Positions 26,101 through 35,674 are shown, counted from the stretch's first letter. The stretch: DNA of 64,000 bases from Streptomyces vietnamensis (GCF_000830005.1 NZ_CP010407.1:4654001-4718000), one strand, 5' to 3'. Notes: generated by a model not told the origin, from the letters alone. Program-made: numbers and translations.

Positions 26101-26826
26101 GAAGAGGGCCGTCCAGAGGAAGGACTCGCCGAAGGTCGGGGATTCGGCGGATCGAGCGCGCATGCGGCGGAGCTCGATCTCTGTCAGGTCGGAGAAGATC
26201 GCGCGGAGCGAGGCGTCGGTGTACGCGAGCCCGCCGTGCAGCTTGCCGTCGCGGTAGAAGTCGGCGTCCGGGAGTTCGGAGCCCATGCCGCCCTCGCCGG
26301 CCGCGAACGTGGTGAGCGCGAAGTGGCCGCCGGGGGCGAGGGCGCGGTCGAGGAGGGCGAGGTAGCTGACGCGGCGGTGCGGGGGCAGGTGGTGGAAGCA
26401 GCCGGAGTCGTAGATCAGGTCGTACGGCCCGTCGAGCGCGGCGGTGAAGGCGTCCCCGCACACGAACCGGACGTTCGCGTCTGACGCGGCGGCCCGTTCC
26501 TCCGCCCAGGCGATGGCGGTGGGCGAGAGGTCGACGCCGGTCACCTCGAAGCCGAGGGACGCGAGGTGCAGGGAGTTCCGGCCGGGCCCGCAGCCGAGGT
26601 CGAGGACCTTGCCGCCGGCCGGGAGCAGGCCCTGCTCGACGTACGACACGAGGTTCTCGTCGGGCTTCGCGACGAAGAACGGCACCGGCTTGTCCCGGTC
26701 CGCGTAGAACCCGTCCCACCAGTCGGCCCCGCCCTCGGTCCACCGGTCGGCGCCGGGCGAGAACAGGCCGTCGAGCAGGGTGAGTACGTCGTCGATGCTG
26801 CGGATGGTGCGGGCGGTCTCGTGCAT
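26092..26826 (-). CDS. class I SAM-dependent methyltransferase
   Basis: A 244-residue methyltransferase with motif I VLDLGCGPGRNSLHLA near residue 75, the acidic VTGVDLSP loop and the post-motif block YDLIYDSGCFHHLPPH, which resembles thiopurine/tellurite-type methyltransferases. A WWDGFYADRDKPVPFF region near residue 40 is also typical of that group. The substrate is unknown, perhaps a thiol, halide or metalloid. ATG 26826 follows GGAGGGGAGATC, a very good ribosome site; the open frame continues upstream without coding likeness. Confidence 0.87.
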   Translation of the reverse strand: MHETARTIRSIDDVLTLLDGLFSPGADRWTEGGADWWDGFYADRDKPVPFFVAKPDENLVSYVEQGLLPAGGKVLDLGCGPGRNSLHLASLGFEVTGVDLSPTAIAWAEERAAASDANVRFVCGDAFTAALDGPYDLIYDSGCFHHLPPHRRVSYLALLDRALAPGGHFALTTFAAGEGGMGSELPDADFYRDGKLHGGLAYTDASLRAIFSDLTEIELRRMRARSAESPTFGESFLWTALFRR

Positions 26827-27191
26827 GTGGATCTCCCCTCCGAGTCCCCCAAGAATACGGGGAGTTGGGGTAAAAGCCCAGGTCAGGGGCGGTGTGGCGA
26901 TCTCCTGTGCGGGTGTCTGCGGGGCTCGTCGGTGAAGGGCGGGGCCCTGGGGCGGAATCGGCGCGCGAGGGGCACGGCGGGCGCCCCCAGGGGCGGGGAG
27001 GGGCCTTCTCGGGCGCAGGCCGGGAAACTTTCGGAACTCACGGCTCGCGTGAATGTACGATCCGTCTGCCGACAGGGGGGGTCCCGCCGGCCTCCGGCCG
27101 CGCGGCCCGTTCCGCCCTGCCGTCCTGCCCGTCACGCCTGCCCTCCCCCCGTCGTACCCGTCTTCACACCCGTACGAGGGGACACAGGGAC
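26827..27191. other. 365-bp gene-free divergent region
   Basis: It separates the methyltransferase from the FG-GAP protein. Open frames here do not look coding. A GGAACTC sequence about 27030 could be an ECF-sigma -35 for the secreted protein gene, but no matching -10 is certain. Confidence 0.4.
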
Positions 27192-30100
27192 TTGTCCGTC
27201 CGAAGAGTCGTCGCGCTCGCACTGAGCACGGCCCTTGGCATCACCGGCCTGACGGCCGTCGCGCCGTCCGCCGTGGCGGCGTCCGACGCGCCGTACGAAG
27301 TGACGATCGCCGCGCCGCCGAGCGTCACTCCGCCGCCCCAGGCCGTCTTCGGCGCGGGCACCGGTCTCCAGGCCTCCGACCCCGACCCCGCCAAGGGTAT
27401 GCGCTGGCAGAGCTTCGCGGGTGGCCCGGTCGCGTACCACCAGGCCTGCGACTCCACCGACAGGATGGCGTTCCACGGCGACCGGTTCGCGTGCCTCGAA
27501 TACCACCAGGGCACCCAGGACGCCACGATCCACGACTGGACCACCGGCGTCACCGTGACCCGCCCGCGTCCCGCGGGCCAGATCTGGCTGCGGGCCTTCG
27601 GCACGGACCGTCTGCTCAGCTACAGCAAGGACGCCGACGGCGCCGTGACCCTGCACCTTCCGGGGTACGGCGAGGGCGCCCCGGCGGACGTCGACGTCAC
27701 GACGACCGAGAAGATCACCCAGGACCCCGAGGTCCTGGCCTTCGACACCAACGGTGCCGTCGTCATGTACACCCGGGCATCCGGTGGTTACGGCGTCGGG
27801 CTCGTCGACTTCGCCGCCGCCACGCTCGTCCCGCTCGCCGAGCCCGCGGCCGGTGTCCCCTTCGGCCTGAAGGCGGCGCTCAGCGCCGACCGCATCGCCC
27901 TCTACGGCGCGTACGGCATGACGGAGGCGCTTGTCGTGCCCCGTGCCACGCCCGCGGGTCCGGCCACCACGGTCAAGCTGCCGAGCACCGACGCAAGGCA
28001 GGACCGTCTCGCCTTTGCCGGCGGCTGGCTCGTGGGCGCCTACAGCACCTACGAATCGGGTCCGCTCAAGGCCACCGCGCTCGCCACGGGCGCGACCCGT
28101 GACCTGGGCGTCCTCGTCGCCGGGGACTCCGAGCTCCGGGTCGGCACGGACGGCACCCCCTACTTCGTGGGCGGCACCGACTCCACCCACTGGGGCGTCC
28201 GGAAGGTCACCCTCGACGCGGCCGGCGCGCCCGTCACCGCGCAGGTCCTGAACACTCCGCCGAAGCCGGTCTCGCGGTGGGGTCTGACCGTCGCGAACGG
28301 CCGGGTCACGACCGAGCAGACGGACGTCTACCGCGGCCTCCAGGGATACGACGTGGCCCTCACCGAGCCGCGCACGGCCGCCTCGGTCTGGAGCTGCGCT
28401 GTGACCCCGGGCACCTCGCCGTGTGCCGAGCCCGCCGGTCCGGGGATCGTCGGCGCCCGTTGGGCCGACACCGGGGACGGCCGCCTGGTCACGCTCGGCG
28501 CGGACGACCTTCCGCCGTTCCGCGGGGAGGCGCCCTGCAGCTGGTGCGTCCCGACGGTGTACGTGGCGCCGGCCGGGCCGGGCGCGACCACCCGCAAGAT
28601 CACGCTGGACACCACGCGCAGGCTCAAGCCCGCCCGGTTCTACAACGCCTCCGGCCGCTACGTGCACTTCATGGCCACCGAGAACTACGAAGCCAAGTCG
28701 GTCGTCGCGGACATCGAGACCGGCAAGGTCCTCTCGGTCTCCGCGAACACGAACCAGTCCCTGTGGGGCACCTGGCTCTGGACCGCTTCGACGGCGAACG
28801 ACACCGTCTCGGCCGTCGACCTGCGCACCGGATCCACCGTCGCGACGGTGGACCTCGGAACGGACTGCGGCACCTTCGACTTCGAGGTCGTCGGCAAGTG
28901 GATCTACGCCCGGTGCCAGGACAGCACGTCCACCGTCGTGTACGACAGCGAGAAGAAGACCTCGGTCCGCTTCCAGGTGTCCCCGTACGCCCGGCCGTCG
29001 CTGGGTGACGGCTTCATCGCCTACACCGAGTCCAACGGCGCCGAGGACGACCGGCTGAGCGTGGTCGACGTCCGCTCCGGCGCGCCCGTCACCCGTGCCG
29101 TCGGAACCCTCGGCGGCGACATCAGCAACAACGGCCAGAACTGGACGATCGACCGCTTCGGCGGCGGCCTCGCGTTCATCGACCCCCAGCAGAAGATCCA
29201 CGTGGTCGGCCTCGGCGGCCCGACCAGCCGTGTGACCGTCCTCGACTCGGCCGTACCGGCGTCCGTGAACCTGAAGTCCACCACCTGGAAGCCGCGGTGG
29301 ACCCTGTCCAAGCCCGTGAAGTGGTCGCTCGTACTCAAGCGCAAGGCGACCGGCGCGACCGTCCGCACCCTCACCGGTGAGGGCCGTGGCGTCGCCGCGC
29401 CCGTCTGGGACGGGAAGGACGCGACCGGGAAGCTCGTAGGGAACGGCGCCCACACCTGGACCCTGACGCTGAAGCCGGCCGACGGCCAGGGCGCCGACCT
29501 CGTCCAGTCCGGGACCCTGTCCGTGACCGGCGGCGCCGCCGTCTGGCGGGACCTCGCCGGGGACGACGCGTACGGGGATCTGCTGGTGATGGACACGACC
29601 GGGCTCGTGTCGATGTACCGGGGCACGGGCACGGGCGCGCTGTCGGCCCGGATCGCCGGTACGGGGACGAAGTTCGCGACCTCGTCCGTCCTCGTCCCGA
29701 CGGGCGACCTGAACGGCGACCGGTGCGCCGACGTCTACGCGCGCGTGGGCGACCAGCTGCGCGCCTACCGGCCCGGCTGCGGGAAGGTCGTCTCGGCCTC
29801 CTCGCCGTACACGCTCGTCGGCTCCGGCTGGGGACAGTACGACGTGATCACGTCCTCCGGCGACGTGAACGGCGACGGATACGCCGACCTGGTGGTCCGC
29901 CAGGCGTCCACCGGTGACGTGTACTTCTACGGCGGCACCGCCGACCACCGGGTCAAGGCCCGGGTGAAGATCGGCGCCAATTGGAAGCTGTACAAGAAGC
30001 TCGTCGGCGCCGGCGACCTCAACGGCGACGGCCGCGGCGACCTCCTCGGCGTGGACGCCTCGGGCGTGCTCTGGCGGTACTACGGCACCGCGACCGGCGG

Positions 30101-30308
30101 CGTCACCACGCGCGCGAAGGTCGGCTCCGGCTGGGGCGGGTACTCCTCGCTCGTCGGCGTCGGCGACCTGTCCGGGGACGGCCGCGCCGACCTCCTGGCC
30201 CGCGACACCGCCGGGAAGCTGTGGCGCTACAGCGGCACCGGGACCGGGGCGTACGGGACCCGGGTGGCCATCGGCAGTGGGTGGAGCACCTTCAAGGGGC
30301 TGTACTGA
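27192..30308 (+). CDS. large secreted FG-GAP/VCBS repeat protein
   Basis: A 1038-residue exported protein, starting at TTG 27192 with GAGG and GGGA upstream; no ATG or GTG fits the signal peptide (SVRRVVALALSTALGITG, cleavage near AVAAS). Residues 60-700 look like a beta-propeller of short repeats. At about 740 is a FlgD-like Ig segment, WDGKDATGKLVGNGAHTW. The C-terminus has four FG-GAP/VCBS calcium-binding repeats, DLNGDRCADV (838), DVNGDGYADL (892), DLNGDGRGDL (942) and DLSGDGRADL (991). No catalytic motif is seen; binding or adhesion outside the cell is likely. It stands alone, followed by a terminator. Confidence 0.88.
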   Translation: MSVRRVVALALSTALGITGLTAVAPSAVAASDAPYEVTIAAPPSVTPPPQAVFGAGTGLQASDPDPAKGMRWQSFAGGPVAYHQACDSTDRMAFHGDRFACLEYHQGTQDATIHDWTTGVTVTRPRPAGQIWLRAFGTDRLLSYSKDADGAVTLHLPGYGEGAPADVDVTTTEKITQDPEVLAFDTNGAVVMYTRASGGYGVGLVDFAAATLVPLAEPAAGVPFGLKAALSADRIALYGAYGMTEALVVPRATPAGPATTVKLPSTDARQDRLAFAGGWLVGAYSTYESGPLKATALATGATRDLGVLVAGDSELRVGTDGTPYFVGGTDSTHWGVRKVTLDAAGAPVTAQVLNTPPKPVSRWGLTVANGRVTTEQTDVYRGLQGYDVALTEPRTAASVWSCAVTPGTSPCAEPAGPGIVGARWADTGDGRLVTLGADDLPPFRGEAPCSWCVPTVYVAPAGPGATTRKITLDTTRRLKPARFYNASGRYVHFMATENYEAKSVVADIETGKVLSVSANTNQSLWGTWLWTASTANDTVSAVDLRTGSTVATVDLGTDCGTFDFEVVGKWIYARCQDSTSTVVYDSEKKTSVRFQVSPYARPSLGDGFIAYTESNGAEDDRLSVVDVRSGAPVTRAVGTLGGDISNNGQNWTIDRFGGGLAFIDPQQKIHVVGLGGPTSRVTVLDSAVPASVNLKSTTWKPRWTLSKPVKWSLVLKRKATGATVRTLTGEGRGVAAPVWDGKDATGKLVGNGAHTWTLTLKPADGQGADLVQSGTLSVTGGAAVWRDLAGDDAYGDLLVMDTTGLVSMYRGTGTGALSARIAGTGTKFATSSVLVPTGDLNGDRCADVYARVGDQLRAYRPGCGKVVSASSPYTLVGSGWGQYDVITSSGDVNGDGYADLVVRQASTGDVYFYGGTADHRVKARVKIGANWKLYKKLVGAGDLNGDGRGDLLGVDASGVLWRYYGTATGGVTTRAKVGSGWGGYSSLVGVGDLSGDGRADLLARDTAGKLWRYSGTGTGAYGTRVAIGSGWSTFKGLY

Positions 30309-30335
30309 CCCGCACCCCGCACCCCGCACGCACCC

Positions 30336-30372
30336 CCGAGGGCCCGGCCGCACCGCGCGGCCGGGCCCTCGG
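30336..30372. terminator. terminator after the FG-GAP protein
   Basis: A stem of 16 bp, CCGAGGGCCCGGCCGC with GCGGCCGGGCCCTCGG, and a 5-base loop, between convergent genes. Confidence 0.88.
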
Positions 30373-30401
30373 GCATTCGGTGCGGCCGGTGCCTCGGGCG
30401 T

Positions 30402-31124
30402 TCAGGCCCGCGGGGCCACCAGCTCCTCGTCCTGCCCCGAGCGCCGCAGCGACTCCGCGACGAAGCCGTTCGCCTTCAACTCCTCGATCGTGTCGCGGAG
30501 GAACGCGACGGTCTCGGGACGGCGGCCGACCGTCGTCCCGACGGCCTGCCGGATCTCCATGAACCGGCCCTCGATCAGCCGCACGTCCGGGTGCGCGGCG
30601 GCGTACGCGGTGAGCGGCTGACGGATGCCCGCACCCACCTCCAGGCCCTCGGCCCGGAACGTGTCGACGCCCTCCTCGCCGCGCACCACGGTCGCGTGGG
30701 CGAGGTTCCGCGACAGGAACAGGTCGTAGGCGGAGCCCTTCTTGACCCCGATGCGCACGCCCGGCGCGTCCACCTCCTCGACGGTACGGAGCGCCGAGTC
30801 GCGCGGCACGGCGTACACGCCCTCGATGACGACGTACGGGGCGGTGAACGCGACCTCCGTCTCCCGGGCCGGGTCCACGGCGAGGAAGCAGAGGTCCGCC
30901 CGGCCGTCCGCCATCGCGTCGAAGGACTTCCGCGCAGCGTCGAAGCAGAGCAGCTCGACGCCGACGCCGAGCCGGGCCGCGATCTCCCGCGCCAGGTCCA
31001 CGGTGATCCCGGCCGGCGCCTCGGGAGTGCCCTGGGCGAGCACGGGGTTCCCGAGGTTGATCGAGGCGCGGAGGGTGCCGGTGGGGGCGAGGTCGGAGGC
31101 GAGGGACTTCGGAGCGGTCGTCAT
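30402..31124 (-). CDS. family-3 solute-binding-like protein without a signal peptide
   Basis: A 240-residue protein with the polar amino acid binding fold (SBP_bac_3): GTLRASINLGNPVL, GITVDLAREIAARLGVGVE, DLCFLAVDPARETEVAFTAPYV, RIGVKKGSAYD. Transporter binding proteins of this family carry a signal or lipobox; this one starts MTTAPKSLASDLAPTG and has none, and no permease gene is near. It may act in the cytoplasm as a sensor or dehydratase-like enzyme (cyclohexadienyl dehydratase shares the fold). It sits 10 bp after an aldo/keto reductase gene on the same strand. Confidence 0.8.
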   Translation of the reverse strand: MTTAPKSLASDLAPTGTLRASINLGNPVLAQGTPEAPAGITVDLAREIAARLGVGVELLCFDAARKSFDAMADGRADLCFLAVDPARETEVAFTAPYVVIEGVYAVPRDSALRTVEEVDAPGVRIGVKKGSAYDLFLSRNLAHATVVRGEEGVDTFRAEGLEVGAGIRQPLTAYAAAHPDVRLIEGRFMEIRQAVGTTVGRRPETVAFLRDTIEELKANGFVAESLRRSGQDEELVAPRA

Positions 31125-31134
31125 GGGGCGGAGT

Positions 31135-32061
31135 CTAGGCCTCGGCCTTCCGGTGGACGCGGTCGAGGAGCTCCAGCTCCTCGGGGGTGAGACGGAGGGC
31201 TCCGGCGGCGACGTTGGCGGTCAGGTGGGCGGGGTCGCCGGTGCCGGGGATGGCGAGGAGGTGGGGGCCCTGGTGGAGGGTCCAGGCGATGCGGACCTGG
31301 GCGGGGGTGGCGTCGTGGGCCGCGGCGACGGCGAGGACCTCCTCGCTCTCCGGGGCGGTCGCCCCCGTCTCGCGTCCGGCGGCGGCGATCGCGTAGAAGG
31401 GCACGAACGCGATGCCCTGTTCGCCGCAGTGGCGGACGAACCCGTCGTACTCGGGGCGGACTCCGATCCCGTACATGTTCTGCACGCAGACCACCGGCGC
31501 GATCTCCCGTGCCTCGGCGAGGTGCGCCGGGGTGATGTTGGAGAGGCCGAGGTGGCGGATGAGGCCCGCCTCGCGGAGCTCGGCGAGCGCGCCGAAGCGC
31601 TCGGCGACCGAATCGGTGCCGACGACACGGAGGTTGACGACGTCGAGGTGGTCGCGGCCGAGCTGCCGCAGGTTCTCCTCGACCTGGGCGCGCAGCGCGG
31701 CGGGGGTGTGGGCGTGCTCGCTCCAGGCACCGGAGGCGTCCCGGGCCGGGCCGACCTTGGTGGTGATGACGAGGTCGTCGGGGTAGGGACCGCCGAGGGC
31801 GCTGTTGATCAGCTCGTTCGCGGAGCGCAGCGGCGAGAAGTAGAAGGCGGCCGTGTCGATGTGGTTGACGCCGAGGTCGACCGCCTTGCGGAGTACGGCT
31901 ATCGCGCGGTCGCGGTCCCTCGGCACGGCGTTCGCGACGAGCGCCTCGCCGCGCTGGGGCAGCCGCATGGCACCGAACCCGACGCGGTTGACGGCGAGGT
32001 CACCGCCGAGGGCCCAGGTGCCGGAGGCGGAGGCGTGGGGGGCATTCGTGGTTGTGGTCAT
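31135..32061 (-). CDS. aldo/keto reductase
   Basis: A 308-residue NADPH-dependent AKR with a TIM barrel. Catalytic residues are visible: Asp in NHIDTAAFY with the Tyr four residues on, Lys in LVITTKVG and the HLDVVNLR strand where the fourth catalytic residue usually is His. LSNITPAHL and TPAQVRIAWTL belong to the cofactor side. ATG 32061 has a GGGAGA site; the longer open frame to 33627 is antisense to the next gene. The substrate is unknown. It probably forms an operon with the binding-like gene below it. Confidence 0.9.
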   Translation of the reverse strand: MTTTTNAPHASASGTWALGGDLAVNRVGFGAMRLPQRGEALVANAVPRDRDRAIAVLRKAVDLGVNHIDTAAFYFSPLRSANELINSALGGPYPDDLVITTKVGPARDASGAWSEHAHTPAALRAQVEENLRQLGRDHLDVVNLRVVGTDSVAERFGALAELREAGLIRHLGLSNITPAHLAEAREIAPVVCVQNMYGIGVRPEYDGFVRHCGEQGIAFVPFYAIAAAGRETGATAPESEEVLAVAAAHDATPAQVRIAWTLHQGPHLLAIPGTGDPAHLTANVAAGALRLTPEELELLDRVHRKAEA

Positions 32062-32226
32062 GGCGGGGATGATCTCCCGGGGGAGGGGGCGGCGCCAGCG
32101 GATTGCCCTCCCGGGCCCACGACGGGGTGGGTCGCAATTCCGCCCGGGTGTGCGGGGGTTGGCCCCACCCCCGATCCGCCCGCCTGCCGGATGGGGGCCG
32201 GAAGGCGTGTCCGCGAGGCTGTGCGC

Positions 32227-33726
32227 ATGACAACGAACCGTGGACGCAAGGCCCTGATGCTCGCTCTCTCCGTCGCCGCCGTGGCCGGTGCCGGACTCGT
32301 CGGGGGTGCGGTCACCCCGGCCGCCGCCGCAGCCGCCGGGCTCGAGTGGCACGACTGCGACCCCGCCGTGAAGCCGCTGCCCGGGCAGCAGTGCGCCACG
32401 CTCCCCGTCCCCCTCGACTACGCCGACCCCGACGGCGAGCAGATCGGCCTCGCCGTCGCCCGGCTGCGCAGCACCCGGCCCGAGGCGCGGCGCGGCACGC
32501 TCATGGTGATCCCCGGCGGTCCGGGGAGCTCCGGTGTGCAGCGGCTCGGGCAGAAGGGGGCCGCCCTCGCGAAGGAGATGGACGGCGCGTACGACCTCGT
32601 CGCCTTCGACCCGCGCGGGGTCGGCGGTTCCGCCAAGGCCCGGTGCGGCTTCGACGAGGACGACCGGCGCCTGGTGACCCTGCGGTCCTGGCCCGCCGCC
32701 GACGGCGGCATCGGCGAGAACGTGGCCCGCTCCCGCCGGATGGCCGAGGCCTGTGCGCGGAACGGTGGTGCGATGGTCCGCGGCCTCACCACGGCCAATC
32801 AGGTCCGGGACCTCGACCGGCTGCGGCAGGCGCTCGGCGAGCGGAAGCTGTCCGCGTGGGCCGTCTCGTACGGGACGTACGTGGCCGCCGTGTACGCCCA
32901 GAAGTTCCCGGAGCGCACCGATCGTTGGGTCCTCGACAGCAGCGCCGACCCCGACCCGAAGCACGTCGCGCAGGGCTGGCTCGCGGGCATGGCGCGCGGC
33001 GCCGAGGACCGTTTCCCCGACTTCGCCGCCTGGGCGTCCGACCCGGCGCGCCCGGAGGGCCTGCGGCTCGCCGAACGCCCGGAGGACGTACGGCCGTTGT
33101 TCCTCGACCTCGCCGCCCGGCTCGATCGTGAGCCGCGCGCCTCGGCCACCCCCGGCGTACCGCTGAACGGCACCGTCCTGCGCCAGGCCCTCCAGCAGGC
33201 CCTCTACTCCGACGCCTCCTTCCCCGCCTTCGCCCGCCTCGTGTCCCAGGCCCTCGACCCGGCGGGCGTCCCCGTGCTGCCGCCCGAGCTGGCCGGGCCC
33301 ATGCCCGACGAGGCGGCGACCGTCAGCGTGGGCGTGATCTGCAACGACGTGGACTGGCCCCGTTCCGTACCGGCGTACGAGCGGGCCGTCGCCGCCGACC
33401 GGACGCGGTACCCGCTGACCGCGGGCATGCCCGCGAACATCACGCCCTGCGCCTTCTGGAAGGGCGGCGCGGTGGAGAGGCCGACCCGGATCACCGACCG
33501 GGGCCCGTCCAACGTGCTCATGATCCAGAACCTGCGCGACCCGTCGACCCCGCACTCCGCCGGCCTCAAGATGCGCGAGGCCTTCGGCGGCCGGGCACGC
33601 CTCGTCTCGGTCGACAAGGGCGGCCACGCGGTCTACCTCGGCAACGGGAACGCCTGCGGCGACCGCACGGTGACCCGCTTCCTGACGGAGGGCGTGCGGC
33701 CGGCGGAGGACGTCCTCTGCAAGTGA
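32227..33726 (+). CDS. exported alpha/beta-hydrolase, tripeptidyl aminopeptidase (S33) type
   Basis: A 499-residue secreted hydrolase. The signal peptide (residues 1-37) ends in an alanine-rich cleavage site. The oxyanion loop is VIPGGPGSSGVQ near 100, the nucleophile elbow WAVSYGTYVAA near 215 (Ser; the usual first Gly is Ala), and the C-terminal TAP-like domain carries the Asp (QNLRDPSTP) and His (DKGGHAVYL) near 435 and 465. Streptomyces Tap/Slp enzymes of this kind remove N-terminal tripeptides from secreted proteins. It ends 4 bp from the convergent murQ stop. Confidence 0.9.
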   Translation: MTTNRGRKALMLALSVAAVAGAGLVGGAVTPAAAAAAGLEWHDCDPAVKPLPGQQCATLPVPLDYADPDGEQIGLAVARLRSTRPEARRGTLMVIPGGPGSSGVQRLGQKGAALAKEMDGAYDLVAFDPRGVGGSAKARCGFDEDDRRLVTLRSWPAADGGIGENVARSRRMAEACARNGGAMVRGLTTANQVRDLDRLRQALGERKLSAWAVSYGTYVAAVYAQKFPERTDRWVLDSSADPDPKHVAQGWLAGMARGAEDRFPDFAAWASDPARPEGLRLAERPEDVRPLFLDLAARLDREPRASATPGVPLNGTVLRQALQQALYSDASFPAFARLVSQALDPAGVPVLPPELAGPMPDEAATVSVGVICNDVDWPRSVPAYERAVAADRTRYPLTAGMPANITPCAFWKGGAVERPTRITDRGPSNVLMIQNLRDPSTPHSAGLKMREAFGGRARLVSVDKGGHAVYLGNGNACGDRTVTRFLTEGVRPAEDVLCK

Positions 33727-33730
33727 CGGC

Positions 33731-34651
33731 CTACGCGTGGAGCGCCGTGCGCAGGTGTCCCTTGGACGCGGTCAGCCGCTGGTCGGCGGTCTTGGCGTCG
33801 ACGTCGGCGAGGATCATCAGGATCGCGGTCTTCACCTCGCCGTCGGCGGCGGCGAGCGCCGTCTCGATCTGCTCGTCGGGCGCGCCGGTGGCGAGGGCGA
33901 CGATCCGCCGCGAGCGGGCCTGGAGCTTGTCGTTGGAGGCGCGGACGTCGACCATCAGGTTTCCGTAGGTCTTGCCGAGGCGGATCATCGTGATGGTCGA
34001 GATCATGTTGAGGACCAGCTTCTGCGCCGTGCCCGCCTTCAACCGGGTGGATCCGGTGAGGAGTTCGGGGCCCGTCACGACCTCGATGCCGTGCTCGGCG
34101 GCGGCGGCGAGCGCGCTGTCCTCGTTGCAGGAGAGGCCGATGGTCAGGGCGCCGTGGGCGCGGGCGTGTTCGACGGCGCCGACGGCGTACGGGGTGCGGC
34201 CGGAGGCGGAGATGCCGACGACGGTGTCGTCGGCGGTGAGCCCGAGGGCGGTCAGGTCGGCCACCGCGAGTTCCTCGGAGTCCTCGGCGCCCTCGACGGC
34301 CTTGACCATGGCGGACGGGCCGCCCGCGATGAGGCCGACGACCTGCGAGGGGTCGGTGTTGAAGGTGGGCGGGCACTCGCTGGCGTCGAGGACGCCGAGG
34401 CGGCCCGCGGTGCCGGCGCCCATGTAGACGAGGCGCCCGCCGCGGGCCATCCGCTCGGCGGTGGCGTCGATGGCGGCGGCGATCGCGGGGAGCTGCCGGG
34501 CGACGGCCTCGGGGACGGTCCGGTCCTCGCCGTTCATGGTGCGGGCGATGTCCAGGGTGGGCAGCCGGTCGATCTCGGCGAGCTCGGGGCGGAAGGCCTC
34601 GGTGGTGAGGGTGGCCAGCTGGGCGCGGAGTTCGGAGTACGAGGTGGACAC
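33731..34651 (-). CDS. murQ: N-acetylmuramic acid 6-phosphate etherase
   Basis: Cleaves the lactyl ether of MurNAc-6-P to give GlcNAc-6-P and D-lactate, feeding recycled cell wall into the NagA route at the left of this window. The 306-residue SIS-domain protein has GRLVYMGAGTAGRLGVLDASE near residue 70 (two parts of the sugar phosphate site), VGISASGRTPY, and GSTRLKAGTAQKLVLNMIST, the family signature. It is downstream of an RpiR-type gene on the same strand, with an 87-bp gap that holds a partial duplication. Confidence 0.96.
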   Translation of the reverse strand: MSTSYSELRAQLATLTTEAFRPELAEIDRLPTLDIARTMNGEDRTVPEAVARQLPAIAAAIDATAERMARGGRLVYMGAGTAGRLGVLDASECPPTFNTDPSQVVGLIAGGPSAMVKAVEGAEDSEELAVADLTALGLTADDTVVGISASGRTPYAVGAVEHARAHGALTIGLSCNEDSALAAAAEHGIEVVTGPELLTGSTRLKAGTAQKLVLNMISTITMIRLGKTYGNLMVDVRASNDKLQARSRRIVALATGAPDEQIETALAAADGEVKTAILMILADVDAKTADQRLTASKGHLRTALHA

Positions 34652-34705
34652 GGGGGCTCTTTCGGTACGGCGGCGTCGTCGGCGCCTGTGGTCAGGGGAG
34701 GCTCG

Positions 34706-34770
34706 GCGGGTGCGGGCGAGTGGCGGTGGGCGACCGGCTCAGCGGGTGCGGGGCGAGTGGCGGTGGGCGA
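34706..34770. repeat. 28-bp duplication across the RpiR stop
   Basis: A 28-bp block beginning GCGGGTGCGGGCGAGTGG at 34706 recurs at 34742 with one extra G. The second copy lies in the last codons of the RpiR gene (stop at 34739-34741). Confidence 0.88.
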
Positions 34771-35656
34771 GGGCCTCGTACGAGGCGGCCAGGGCAGGGG
34801 CCGCCGTCTCGTACGTGCGCTGCGTGACGCAGGTGAACAGGCAGTCCACGACCAGGAGTTGGCTGGTGCGGGACGACATGGCCGCGGGGCGCAGCTCGCT
34901 CTCGCGGGCGGTGGAGGTGGTCAGTACGTGGTCGGCGTACTGGGTGACGGGGCCGTCCGGGCGGCCGGTGATCGCGACCGTCGTCGCGCCGTGGTCGAAG
35001 GCCACCCGGAGGGGTTCTATGACGTCGCCGGTGGAGCCGGAGTGGGTGATGGCGATGGCGACGTCGCCGGAGCGGAGCTGCACGGCGTTGGTGACGGCGA
35101 GGTGCGGGTCGCTGTGGGCGTGCGCGATCAGCCCGATCCGGAGCAGTTTCTGGCCGAGGTCCTGGGCGACGAGGCCGGAGGCGCCGATGCCGTAGATGTC
35201 GATGCGGCGGGCGGTGGCGAGGGCGGCGACGGCGGCGCCGAGCTGGACGGTGTCGAGTCCGGCGGCGGTGTCGGCGAGGGTCTGCTGCTCGTCGTAGGCC
35301 AGCTTGGCGACGACGTCGGCGATCGGGTCGTCGACGGCGATGTCGGCGGTGACGGCCGGGGCGCGGCCGGACTGCTGCTGGGCGGCGAGGCCGGCGAGGG
35401 CGAGGCGCAGGTCGCGGTAGCCGGGGTAGCCGAGGAGCCGGGCGGTGCGGACGACGGTCGCCTCGCTGGTGCCGGTGAGCTCGGCGAGGCCGGTGACCGT
35501 GAGGGCGGCGCAGCCGGCCGGGTCTCCGGCGACGGCCTCGGCGACCCGCTGCATGGAGCGGGTCATGGACGGCGCGAGGGTGCGCACCTTGGCGGCGAGG
35601 GCGGCGGGGGCGGGCGGCGCGCCGCTGGTGAAACTTTCCTTCACGTCATTGGTCAC
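34739..35656 (-). CDS. RpiR-family (MurR-type) transcriptional regulator
   Basis: A 305-residue regulator with an N-terminal RpiR helix-turn-helix (LTVTGLAELTGTSEATVVRTARLLGY near residues 52-77) and a C-terminal SIS sugar-phosphate domain (IDIYGIGASGLVAQDLGQKL; AIAITHSGSTGDVIEP). Upstream of murQ, it most likely senses MurNAc-6-P or GlcNAc-6-P and controls the pair. GTG 35656 is the best start, giving MTNDVKESF; a second GTG at 35644 is possible. Two palindromes at and before the start could be its autoregulatory sites. Confidence 0.92.
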   Translation of the reverse strand: MTNDVKESFTSGAPPAPAALAAKVRTLAPSMTRSMQRVAEAVAGDPAGCAALTVTGLAELTGTSEATVVRTARLLGYPGYRDLRLALAGLAAQQQSGRAPAVTADIAVDDPIADVVAKLAYDEQQTLADTAAGLDTVQLGAAVAALATARRIDIYGIGASGLVAQDLGQKLLRIGLIAHAHSDPHLAVTNAVQLRSGDVAIAITHSGSTGDVIEPLRVAFDHGATTVAITGRPDGPVTQYADHVLTTSTARESELRPAAMSSRTSQLLVVDCLFTCVTQRTYETAAPALAASYEALAHRHSPRTR

Positions 35657-35674
35657 ACGTGAAAGATACTTTCG
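35628..35674. promoter_or_regulatory. possible RpiR/MurR operator palindromes
   Basis: GTGAAACTTTCCTTCAC (35628-35644, 5-bp arms) lies in the first codons and TGAAAGATACTTTCG (35660-35674, 5-6-bp arms with a 3-base centre) just upstream of the regulator start. Both have the TGAA(A)...(T)TTCA form seen at RpiR-family sites. The assignment is inferred. Confidence 0.5.

Noticed and set aside
27132..30353. 1073-codon open frame antisense to the FG-GAP protein
   Set aside because: No recognisable domain; the sense gene has a signal peptide and FG-GAP repeats.
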